Part shown: in pieces, positions 18,493 through 24,999 of the stretch | How the letters are laid out: each line of letters starts with the position of its first letter | Numbering within the stretch: the first letter of the stretch is position 1 | Assembly (NCBI GenBank): GCA_025800125.1 | Contig: JAOXSF010000024.1 | Span: forward strand, 1-42,699 | Direction of reading: 5' to 3' | Origin: Marinobacterium sp. | GTDB lineage: Bacteria; Pseudomonadota; Gammaproteobacteria; Pseudomonadales; Balneatricaceae | Length of the DNA: 42,699 nucleotides | The notes under the pieces: model-generated | The model's input: the letters and a program-made list of their open reading frames with translations, nothing else | Told to the model about the DNA's origin: nothing | Database searches by the model: none | Translations under genes and position numbers: made by a program

Positions 18493-18610
18493 GAAATGGA
18501 TTATGCTATAACTATAACCGTGGAGGTATCTATGAAGACCCTGTTCCAGTTCTTGCTGTCTATCTGCTCAGCTTGCCTTGGTGGCGCACCGCTTGGACTT
18601 GACAACCTGT
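18491..18610 (+). other. neo: Predicted neo repeat unit (40 codons, endless when concatenated)
   Basis: This 120-nt segment, antisense to the RNA, is the predicted cDNA repeat. It carries GGAGG (18522-18526) five bases before ATG (18532). The frame reads 26 codons from the ATG (beginning MKTLFQFLLS) to 18609. Joined to a second copy, the last T plus TA makes TTA, and 13 more sense codons (GAA ATG GAT ... GTA TCT) lead back to the ATG. So every unit is 40 codons with no stop. In the chromosome the same frame ends after 30 codons at TGA (18622-18624). TTGACA (18599-18604) at the end of one unit lies 17 nt before TATGCT (18502-18507) of the next, so a promoter exists only in the concatemer. The unit holds two Cys and a hydrophobic N-terminal part, then an Ile/Thr/Val stretch. 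Expression is inferred from the DRT2 family. Confidence 0.88.
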
Positions 18611-18612
18611 TA
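18608..18612 (-). repeat. Template-jump motif, 5' copy (UAACA in the RNA)
   Basis: TGTTA on the plus strand, identical to 18488-18492 and exactly 120 nt from it. It marks the 5' limit of the template, where the RT would leave the RNA and re-anneal to the other copy. Confidence 0.8.
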
Positions 18613-18659
18613 AGCTCCTTTTGATCAACGACTTATTTGTCTCTATCAAAAGCATGTGA

Positions 18660-18688
18660 ATCATACTCCTATAAAAAGCAGAATACAA
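18660..18688 (-). promoter_or_regulatory. Promoter of the DRT2 RNA and RT
   Basis: On the minus strand TTGTAT (18683-18688, a weak -35) is followed after exactly 17 nt by TATGAT (18660-18665, five of six to the -10 consensus). A start about 7 nt downstream, near 18653, gives an RNA of the expected DRT2 size. Confidence 0.6.
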
Positions 18689-19072
18689 TGCGCTCCAATG
18701 GGGGCATGACATTTTAATAATACGAATTCGCGTTATTGCTAAGCCAACAAATACACCATGAAATACAGCTCACTGACTTCATTAGCAAAAATAAGATCAA
18801 AGGAAGATCTGCCTCTAAAAATAGAGAAAATTAGCTATGTGTAACCCTCACATTAAACCACCAATATTTCGTGCAATATAAACTGACTTACATCAACAAA
18901 CCGTGCCAAATGCATATATACAGCTATGTATTATCACGCAGAAAAAGCAGTGAAAGTATTCCCTCAGGAGCGGTTATCCACCGCCTCACCGTGAATAACC
19001 AGAGACCCAGCAACGCCCAGTCACCGCTATGGTAAACTGCCCTCACCCCCTGAACCCACAGGCCTACCGATT
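18689..19072. other. AT-rich region between DRT2 and the Rpn genes
   Basis: No gene supported. It holds an imperfect 22-bp palindrome centred on CGAATTCG with AATAA/TTATT arms (18716-18737). Base composition stays AT-rich until about 18950 and then returns to the chromosomal average just before the first Rpn gene, whose promoter must lie here. Confidence 0.4.
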
Positions 19073-19791
19073 ATGAAAGACAAGTACATCAACCTGTTTA
19101 CAGATTTCGGCTTTAAAAAGGTTTTCGGTGAAGAGACCAGTAAAGCGCATCTGATCAGTTTTCTGAATACCCTGCTCCCGGCGCACCATCAGATCAGTGA
19201 GCTGGAGTTCAGCCAGCATGAACATCAGGGCGCTACCGCACTGGATCGCAAGGCAATTTTTGATCTGTACTGCACCAGCTCTACAGGTGAATTTTTTATC
19301 GTCGAGTTGCAGAAGGCCAAGCAGAACTTCTTCCGGGATCGCAGCGTGTTCTACGCCACCTTTCCAATCCAACAGCAGGCCCAGCGAGGGGAGTGGAATT
19401 TCAGGCTCTCAGCGGTCTATACCATCGGGATTCTGGACTTTATCTTTGATGATGAGGACAGCGCCTGCGTAAATGATGTGGTACATCAGGTGCAGCTGAA
19501 AAATCAGCATAATCAGGTGTTCTACGACAAGCTGACATTTATCTACCTGACCCTGCCAAATTTCACCAAAACCGAAGATGAGCTGGAAACCCTGCAGGAT
19601 AAGTGGTTCTTCCTGTTTCGACATCTGCATGAGCTGGATCAGATCCCACTCCGACTACGTGAAAAGGTTTTTCTCAGCCTGTTTGAAAAAGCCAGCATTG
19701 CCAAATTCCAGCCAGCTGAACGCCAAGCCTATGAGTCCAGCCTGAAATACTACCGTGATCTGAAAAATGTGATCGATACCGCACATGATGA
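19073..19791 (+). repeat. Tandem duplication, unit 1 (with 19984-20708)
   Basis: The DNA of the two Rpn genes is nearly identical from their start codons to about 19791 and 20708, with mostly silent changes and one 6-base insertion in the second copy. Similarity drops sharply in the EG-repeat region. Confidence 0.85.
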
Positions 19792-19987
19792 GGGCAAAGC
19801 AGAAGGTATAGCGGAAGGACGGATAGAAGGCCGGGCTGAAGGATTGAAAGAAGGTGCCCAGCAGGCAGAGCGCAAGATGATCAGTACACTGCTGGGCAAC
19901 GGTATGACACCCGAAGTCGTTGCAGCGGCATTAAAAATACCGCTGGATACTGTTCTGGATATCAACCAACAGGCCCACCAATCATGA
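19073..19987 (+). CDS. Rpn-family (PD-(D/E)XK) recombination-promoting nuclease, copy 1
   Basis: 304 residues, PDDEXK_2/Rpn family: DNA nucleases once annotated as transposases, related to E. coli RpnA. The N-terminus YINLFTDFGFKKVFGEE is the family signature. The nuclease core shows the acidic residue in KAIFDLYC and the E-x-Q pair in FFIVELQKAK, where the XK lysine is replaced by Gln as usual in this family. After a helical region comes a run of EG-containing repeats (about 240-262: EGKAEGIAEGRIEGRAEG), then a short helical end (MISTLLGNGMTPEVVAAAL) resembling a helix-turn-helix. It overlaps copy 2 by four bases (ATGA), so the two are translationally coupled. Some Rpn loci encode an internal C-terminal antitoxin and act against phages; no clear internal ribosome site is visible here. 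Confidence 0.9.
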   Translation: MKDKYINLFTDFGFKKVFGEETSKAHLISFLNTLLPAHHQISELEFSQHEHQGATALDRKAIFDLYCTSSTGEFFIVELQKAKQNFFRDRSVFYATFPIQQQAQRGEWNFRLSAVYTIGILDFIFDDEDSACVNDVVHQVQLKNQHNQVFYDKLTFIYLTLPNFTKTEDELETLQDKWFFLFRHLHELDQIPLRLREKVFLSLFEKASIAKFQPAERQAYESSLKYYRDLKNVIDTAHDEGKAEGIAEGRIEGRAEGLKEGAQQAERKMISTLLGNGMTPEVVAAALKIPLDTVLDINQQAHQS

Positions 19988-20928
19988 AAGACAAGTACAT
20001 CAATCTGTTTACAGATTTCGGCTTTAAAAAGATTTTCGGTGAAGAGACCAGTAAAGCGCATCTGATCAGTTTTCTGAATACTCTGCTTCCGGCGCATCAT
20101 CAGATCAGCGAGCTGGAGTTCAGCCAGCATGAACATCAGGGCGCTACCGCACTGGATCGCAAGGCAATTTTTGATCTGTACTGCACCAGCTCTACAGGTG
20201 AATTTTTTATCGTCGAGTTGCAGAAGGCCAAGCAGAACTTCTTCAGAGATCGCAGCGTGTTCTATGCTACTTTTCCGATTCAGCAACAGGCGCAGCGGGG
20301 GGAGTGGAATTTCAGGCTCTCAGCGGTCTATACCTATACCATCGGGATTCTGGATTTTATCTTTGATGATGAAGACAGCGCCTGCGTAAATGATGTGGTG
20401 CACCGGGTGCAGCTGAAAAATCAGCATAATCAGGTGTTCTACGACAAGCTGACATTTATCTACCTGACCCTGCCAAATTTCACCAAAACCGAAGATGAGC
20501 TGGAAACCCTGCAGGATAAGTGGTTTTTCCTGTTTCGACATCTGCATGAGCTGGATCAGATCCCACCCCGACTACGTGAAAAGGTTTTTCTCAGCCTGTT
20601 TGAAAAAGCCAGCATTGCCAAATTCCAGCCAGCTGAACGCCAGGCCTACGAATCCAGCCTGAAATACTACCGTGATCTGAAAAATGTGATCGATACCGCA
20701 CATGATGAAGGCAGGGAAGAAGGTCGGGCCGAAGGGATAGCGGAAGGCATAGCAAAAGGCAGGGCGGAAGGCATAGAAGAAGGTATTAAAAAAGGCGAGC
20801 GTCAGGCAGAACGCAAGATGATCAGCACGTTGCTGGAAAATGGTATGGCACCCGAAGCTGTTGCAGTGGCATTGAAAATACCGCTGTTGGCTGTTCTGGA
20901 AATCAGTCAAAAAACTTCAAGCGCCTGA
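19984..20928 (+). CDS. Rpn-family (PD-(D/E)XK) recombination-promoting nuclease, copy 2
   Basis: 314 residues, a tandem duplicate of the preceding gene. Over the first about 240 residues only a few differences are visible: Val to Ile at 17, an inserted YT after SAVYT from a 6-base duplication near 20332, Gln to Arg in VHRVQ, and Leu to Pro in IPPRL. After HDEG the copies part: this one has a longer, differently ordered EG repeat (REEGRAEGIAEGIAKG and on) and a distinct end (PLLAVLEISQKTSSA). The catalytic residues are the same as in copy 1. It starts at the ATGA overlap with copy 1. Its stop is 12 nt from the end of the convergent ATPase gene. The pattern suggests a young duplication, or gene conversion of the catalytic part, with free divergence of the tail. 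Confidence 0.9.
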   Translation: MKDKYINLFTDFGFKKIFGEETSKAHLISFLNTLLPAHHQISELEFSQHEHQGATALDRKAIFDLYCTSSTGEFFIVELQKAKQNFFRDRSVFYATFPIQQQAQRGEWNFRLSAVYTYTIGILDFIFDDEDSACVNDVVHRVQLKNQHNQVFYDKLTFIYLTLPNFTKTEDELETLQDKWFFLFRHLHELDQIPPRLREKVFLSLFEKASIAKFQPAERQAYESSLKYYRDLKNVIDTAHDEGREEGRAEGIAEGIAKGRAEGIEEGIKKGERQAERKMISTLLENGMAPEAVAVALKIPLLAVLEISQKTSSA

Positions 20929-20940
20929 ATACGCTAACAT

Positions 20941-21996
20941 TCAGATTCCAAACGCAATCGGCCGATGTACCGATACCGATACCCCAACCCGCTCACCGTT
21001 ATCAATTGATAACGGCACTCGCGCTTCCGCCTCAATAACTCGACCACTGTCCAGTTGCAACTGGTACAGTGTTGCCGCACCGAGAAACTCCTGGCCCAGT
21101 ACAGTTGCACAGGCAGAACCACTTTCTACCTCAACCGGCAACAAGTCTGCTGGGCGGATAAACAGCTGCACTTCATTACCTTCGGGCATACAGAAGGGTT
21201 CGGCAAATTCCAGCAGGCCCAGCTCATCACTCTGCACACGGGTGGCTGTCTCGCAACGGCCAGTAAACAATTCTCCCTTGCCAACAAAGCCGGCTACCAT
21301 AGCGTTCACCGGTTCATGGTACAGCTCACGCGGTGTTGCCCACTGTTGCAGGGTCTGTTCGGCTAAAATACCGACCCGATCACTGATGGCAAACGCTTCT
21401 TGCTGATCGTGGGTAACAACAATGGCTGCAATACCCTGTGCTTTCAGAATATCGCGCACCTCCAGCGATAACTGGGTACGCAGATCAGTATCCAGATTGG
21501 AGAAAGGCTCATCCATCAGCAGTAGCTGTGGTTTTGGTGCCAGAGCGCGAGCAAGCGCGACACGCTGCTGCTGACCACCAGATAGCTCGTGAGGGTAGCG
21601 TCTGGCCTGCTCTGGCGACAGTCGCACCAGAGCCAGCAGCTCTGCAACCCGTGCCTGCTGTTCTGTACTGGACAGCCCTTTCAGGCCAAAGCAGATATTG
21701 TCGGAAACACTCAGGTGTGGGAATAGTGCATAGTCCTGAAATACCATGCCCATTTTGCGATGTTCAGGTACACGCGTGTGCTCAGCTGAGGACACCTCTT
21801 CACCCGACATGGATATACAGCCTTTATGCACCGGACTGAAACCGGCAATTGCACGTAACACTGTGGTTTTACCGCAACCACTGGGGCCAAGCAGGCAGGT
21901 AATTTCCCCCCGATTGACAGAAAAATTCACGCCCTCAACGATCAGGTGATCATCATAGGCACAGCTCAGGTCTTCTACGTGTAGCAGTGCTTCCAT
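20941..21996 (-). CDS. fbpC: Iron ABC transporter ATP-binding protein (FbpC type)
   Basis: 351 residues. The frame is open from 22035, but the ATG at 21996 begins MEALLHVEDLSCAYDD, the usual ATPase start. Motifs: Walker A LLGPSGCGKTTVLRAIAG, Q-loop MVFQDYALFPHLSV, signature LSGGQQQRVALARALAP, Walker B LLLMDEPFSNLD, and the switch His in VTHDQQEA. The last 110 residues form a TOBE-type regulatory domain (VQLFIRPADLLPVEVESG), as in FbpC/PotA. It lacks its own permease, and the window's fbpA/fbpB lack an ATPase, so they most likely work together even though the gene is about 4 kb away, on the opposite strand, with DRT2 and the Rpn pair between. No Fur-like site was recognised upstream. Confidence 0.9.
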   Translation of the reverse strand: MEALLHVEDLSCAYDDHLIVEGVNFSVNRGEITCLLGPSGCGKTTVLRAIAGFSPVHKGCISMSGEEVSSAEHTRVPEHRKMGMVFQDYALFPHLSVSDNICFGLKGLSSTEQQARVAELLALVRLSPEQARRYPHELSGGQQQRVALARALAPKPQLLLMDEPFSNLDTDLRTQLSLEVRDILKAQGIAAIVVTHDQQEAFAISDRVGILAEQTLQQWATPRELYHEPVNAMVAGFVGKGELFTGRCETATRVQSDELGLLEFAEPFCMPEGNEVQLFIRPADLLPVEVESGSACATVLGQEFLGAATLYQLQLDSGRVIEAEARVPLSIDNGERVGVSVSVHRPIAFGI

Positions 21997-22178
21997 CGGC
22001 AAATTAGTCCGGCAGGTTATCTGAACTTCAACCACCCAGGCCCGGGCAGGCCCGGATACCCGAAAAAGAGAGGGGATATTCTATCGGCAAACAATTCTCA
22101 GTTACAATCATAAAGCCAGCGCTGGCCGCATTATTTAAGGTATTGAAAATCGGGTACTGATTTTATACGGATAGCACG

Positions 22179-22742
22179 CTAAGGCGATGCTGAAAGCGCC
22201 TGGCGATAGCGTAACCAGTCAAATGCAGGCCCCGGGTCTGTTTTGCGCTGTGGCGCAATATCACTGTGGCCGGTAATACGTGTATCGGTAATCGCCGGGT
22301 AGGCCTGTTGTAACGCATGGGTAACCGACACCAGGCTTTTATACTGAGCATCGGTGTACGGCAGGGTGTCAGTGCCTTCCAGCTCAATACCGACAGCAAA
22401 ATCATTACAGTTTTCACGCCCATCAAAACAACTGGCACCGGCATGCCAGGCGCGCTTATCAAAATCCACAAACTGTACAACGTCTCCTGTTCGCTCAATC
22501 AGCAGATGAGAAGATACCTGCAAATCAGCAATCTCACGGTAGAACGGGTCAGCCGCTACCGGCAAGCGGTTCTGAAAAAACAGCTCAATGTGACCATAAC
22601 CAAAGCGCCCCGGCGGCAGGCTGATATTGTGGATCACCAGCAGCGACACCTCCACAGGCTGTGGGCGCAGATTAAAGTTGGGTGACGCCGCCTGTCGGGC
22701 TGGTTGCAGGCGGTGTTCTATTACAGTAAAGCGGTTCGGCAT
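22179..22742 (-). CDS. ampD: 1,6-anhydro-N-acetylmuramyl-L-alanine amidase AmpD
   Basis: 187 residues (E. coli 183). Cytosolic zinc amidase of peptidoglycan recycling that cuts the peptide from anhydro-muropeptides; its loss derepresses AmpC beta-lactamase in species that have ampR/ampC. Zinc ligands are visible as His38 (LLVIHNIS), His159 (ITGHSDIAP) and Asp169 (KTDPGPAFDW). The family segments VSSHLLIERTGDVVQFVDFDKRAWHAG and DFAVGIELEG are present. No signal peptide, so it is the cytoplasmic AmpD and not AmiD. It is divergent from nadC, the standard proteobacterial ampD/nadC arrangement. Confidence 0.95.
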   Translation of the reverse strand: MPNRFTVIEHRLQPARQAASPNFNLRPQPVEVSLLVIHNISLPPGRFGYGHIELFFQNRLPVAADPFYREIADLQVSSHLLIERTGDVVQFVDFDKRAWHAGASCFDGRENCNDFAVGIELEGTDTLPYTDAQYKSLVSVTHALQQAYPAITDTRITGHSDIAPQRKTDPGPAFDWLRYRQALSASP

Positions 22743-22844
22743 TGGCTATCGACAGCCTCCTGATTGCTGTAGAATCGGCCGCTTACTATAGCAGCGCCCG
22801 CATTGAACGGGCTATTCTCGAGTGCACTGCAAAACGGATTATCC

Positions 22845-23684
22845 ATGCTGACCACAGACGACCTCAAAGATGAAATTGTTGCCACTGTACGCCATGCGCT
22901 GAGCGAAGATATCGGCACCGGCGATGTTACTGCTCAGCTGATTCCTGCCAGCCAGCAGGCCACTGCACGGGTCATCAGCCGTCAGAACGCTATCATCTGT
23001 GGTGTCGAGTGGGTCCATGAGGTTTTTCGACAGGTTGACCCGTCAATGACGCTCAACTGGCAGGTAAAAGACGGTGACAAGGTTGAGCGAGACCAGGTGC
23101 TATTCTACGCCAGTGGTTCTGCCCGCAGCCTGCTAACCGCTGAGCGCGGCGCACTGAACTTCCTGCAAACCCTGTCTGGTACAGCGACAACGGCCCGCCA
23201 TTATGCTGACAAAGTAGAAGGTACCAGCGTAAAACTGCTGGATACCCGTAAAACTTTGCCGGGTCTGCGCCTTGCTCAGAAGTACGCTGTCACCCAGGGT
23301 GGCTGTTTTAACCATCGCATCGGCCTGTACGATGCCTTCCTGATTAAGGAAAACCATATTATGGCATGTGGTGGTATTGAAAATGCGGTTGCGACCGCGC
23401 GCAAGAATGAGCCAGGCAAGCCAGTAGAAGTAGAAGTGGAAACACACGAAGAGCTGGTAAAAGCACTAAATGCCGGTGCTGATATTGTGATGCTGGATAA
23501 CTTCAGCCTGCAACAGATGCGCGATGCTGTCGCTTTTACAGCAGGACGCGCCAGGCTGGAAGCTTCGGGTGGTGTAACCGACGATATGCTGCGTTCGATT
23601 GCTGAAACCGGTGTTGACTATATCTCTATTGGTGCCCTGACCAAACACTGTCAGGCAGTCGACCTGTCCATGCGCCTGGTCTGA
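22845..23684 (+). CDS. nadC: Nicotinate-nucleotide pyrophosphorylase (carboxylating)
   Basis: 279 residues. Converts quinolinate and PRPP to nicotinate mononucleotide, CO2 and pyrophosphate in de novo NAD synthesis. The ATG at 22845 is chosen over 22803: it begins [30 protein letters not shown] as in the family and has GGAT upstream. Visible: [20 protein letters not shown], the substrate-binding [19 protein letters not shown] with [20 protein letters not shown], then [19 protein letters not shown] and [30 protein letters not shown]. All conserved basic residues of the phosphate site appear to be present. Confidence 0.97.
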   Translation: MLTTDDLKDEIVATVRHALSEDIGTGDVTAQLIPASQQATARVISRQNAIICGVEWVHEVFRQVDPSMTLNWQVKDGDKVERDQVLFYASGSARSLLTAERGALNFLQTLSGTATTARHYADKVEGTSVKLLDTRKTLPGLRLAQKYAVTQGGCFNHRIGLYDAFLIKENHIMACGGIENAVATARKNEPGKPVEVEVETHEELVKALNAGADIVMLDNFSLQQMRDAVAFTAGRARLEASGGVTDDMLRSIAETGVDYISIGALTKHCQAVDLSMRLV

Positions 23685-23711
23685 TCAGGCTGGCGATAAC
23701 AGCGGATCAGC

Positions 23712-23732
23712 GGGAGGCTATCGTCGCCTCCC
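23712..23732 (+). terminator. Terminator-like hairpin after nadC
   Basis: GGGAGGC/GCCTCCC forms a perfect 7-bp stem with a 7-nt loop, 28 nt after the nadC stop. No T-run follows, so it may only protect the mRNA end. Confidence 0.5.
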
Positions 23733-23796
23733 TGCCTTCCACTGCACACCCTGTAAGAGCCAGCTCTGCATCCTGGTTACAAAAGCAGCCACTGAG

Positions 23797-24783
23797 TTAC
23801 AGAAACAGCCACTGATCATTCGCTTCTGTTAACTGGGCAAAGGTCTGCTCGGTACGGCTGACATTTTCAGCGGAGTCACTGAAACCAAGCAGCATCGTTT
23901 CACGACTGACCCCACCATTTTGCAGGTTATACAGCCAGGCGTTATAGCCCGCCTGATCCGGTTCGCGCCCCAGGGCATTCACATATAACGCCTGGACATA
24001 GTCAGCATCTGAAGTATCTGCCCCATAGCGCAGCGAAAACTCTTCAGATGCAATAAATGCTGAAGCAATTTTCTCCGTTGTCCAGCCCTTCTCCCACATA
24101 TCAATCCAGTTATTCAGCCCACCCTCATCAGGTACCCGATTAAAAGCGGCCTGATAAAGGCGGCCAATCATCTGTGCATCACTCAGGCTTGCCTGGCGCT
24201 GGATACCAGAGGCTGTTATTTCTGCTTCATACTGCTGATTAAAGGTATATAACTCACTCAGCATATTGTTAATGTCATCGGCCGTTGTTGGCGGAATTGC
24301 AAACTGCGTCATGCTATAGGGTAAGGGTGAACCTGCTTCTTCAATCAACATGTTCAGCATCTGCTGAAAGCTGATAGTTTCACCATTGGCAAAGCGTACA
24401 TTTTCGATACGCGAATGCTCTGACTGATAGTTAAAGAGGACAACTCCGTCATAATCGTCCGCAACAATAAGGTGCTGATTATCAATATTAACCAACGTCC
24501 AGTTAATCAGTGGAATATCCTGACGGTTGAGATATTCAAATGCCAGCGTATCGCTACCGCCGCCCGCATCCATAATGGTGGTATCACCGTTAATGACATA
24601 AGTGTCATTGCCCGAACCGCCGACCATTACAGCACCACTGGCCTGCCAGTTTGTCGACATTACGTCATCACCCTGTAAGCCAAAGTAGGCACCTGTGCCG
24701 GTGATATTCTCAGTGTCTGCCCCTGCTGAACCTGCAAAAAAATCAATGCCTGCTGTGGAAGTACCGCGTTTTACATATGCCAT
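23797..24783 (-). CDS. RTX-like protein with DUF4214 domain, probably secreted
   Basis: 328 residues without a Sec signal peptide. The N-terminal third carries glycine/aspartate-rich hemolysin-type calcium-binding repeats (GLQGDDV, GGSGNDTYVINGD, DAGGGSDTL). The C-terminal third carries two DUF4214-type units: RLYQAAFNRVPDEGGLNNWIDMWEKG and ALYVNALGREPDQAGYNAWLYNLQNGG, each followed by a SxEF/SxEN-type segment. This combination is typical of proteins exported by type I secretion in marine bacteria and often found in surface or matrix proteins. The end QWLFL, hydrophobic and without a charged tail, fits a C-terminal type I signal. No type I ABC exporter or membrane-fusion gene is nearby. Function unknown. 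Confidence 0.8.
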   Translation of the reverse strand: MAYVKRGTSTAGIDFFAGSAGADTENITGTGAYFGLQGDDVMSTNWQASGAVMVGGSGNDTYVINGDTTIMDAGGGSDTLAFEYLNRQDIPLINWTLVNIDNQHLIVADDYDGVVLFNYQSEHSRIENVRFANGETISFQQMLNMLIEEAGSPLPYSMTQFAIPPTTADDINNMLSELYTFNQQYEAEITASGIQRQASLSDAQMIGRLYQAAFNRVPDEGGLNNWIDMWEKGWTTEKIASAFIASEEFSLRYGADTSDADYVQALYVNALGREPDQAGYNAWLYNLQNGGVSRETMLLGFSDSAENVSRTEQTFAQLTEANDQWLFL

Positions 24784-24886
24784 AACAATCCCTGTTCGAT
24801 GATGAAGGGGTCAAGTGGGTGAATGAGTCTGGCGAACCAGACCTCAACAAACCATTAACAGACTGAGCGTACAATCAATGAACGTA

Positions 24887-24900
24887 GAAAAGTACTTTTC
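24887..24900. other. Perfect palindrome upstream of the RTX/DUF4214 gene
   Basis: GAAAAGTACTTTTC, a 14-bp perfect palindrome about 105 nt upstream of the start codon at 24783 and 100 nt downstream of the AraC regulator gene. It could be an operator for either transcription unit. Confidence 0.35.
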
Positions 24901-24999
24901 CAGGCGTCAGTCTGCTTTATAAGTCCGGGCACCGTTTATACCACTGCGCCTTGCAGGATTAAACCGCCTTCCAGGCCCGTAACCTTCAGACGCCCGGCT

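Larger units (their letters stand above)
18369..18653 (-). ncRNA. DRT2 template non-coding RNA
   Basis: The transcript predicted from the promoter at 18660-18688 begins near 18653 and reaches the RT start codon after about 285 nt, close to the size known for a DRT2 RNA. Its template part is 18610 down to 18491, bounded by UAACA motifs (18608-18612 and 18488-18492). The remaining 122 nt contain a run of hairpins that can act as the RT-binding scaffold: AGAGT/ACTCT (18462-18477), GTTGT/ACAAC (18442-18455), and a long-range CCGAGG/CCTCGG stem (18387-18392 with 18427-18432). GCTAGAG occurs twice, near 18480 and near 18380. Boundaries are inferred, not measured. Confidence 0.85.

Noticed and set aside
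18532-18624. 30-codon ORF as an ordinary small gene
   Set aside because: It has a good ribosome site but no promoter in single copy and lies antisense to the RT leader; it is explained better as part of the neo unit.
17085-18653. RT read as a retron or group II intron
   Set aside because: No msr-msd inverted repeats, no maturase or endonuclease domain and no intron domain V/VI. The 120-nt double UAACA layout fits DRT2 instead.
19073-20928. Rpn genes as an active insertion sequence
   Set aside because: Although the family is often labelled transposase, there are no terminal inverted repeats or target duplications around the pair; nuclease/defence function is the better reading.
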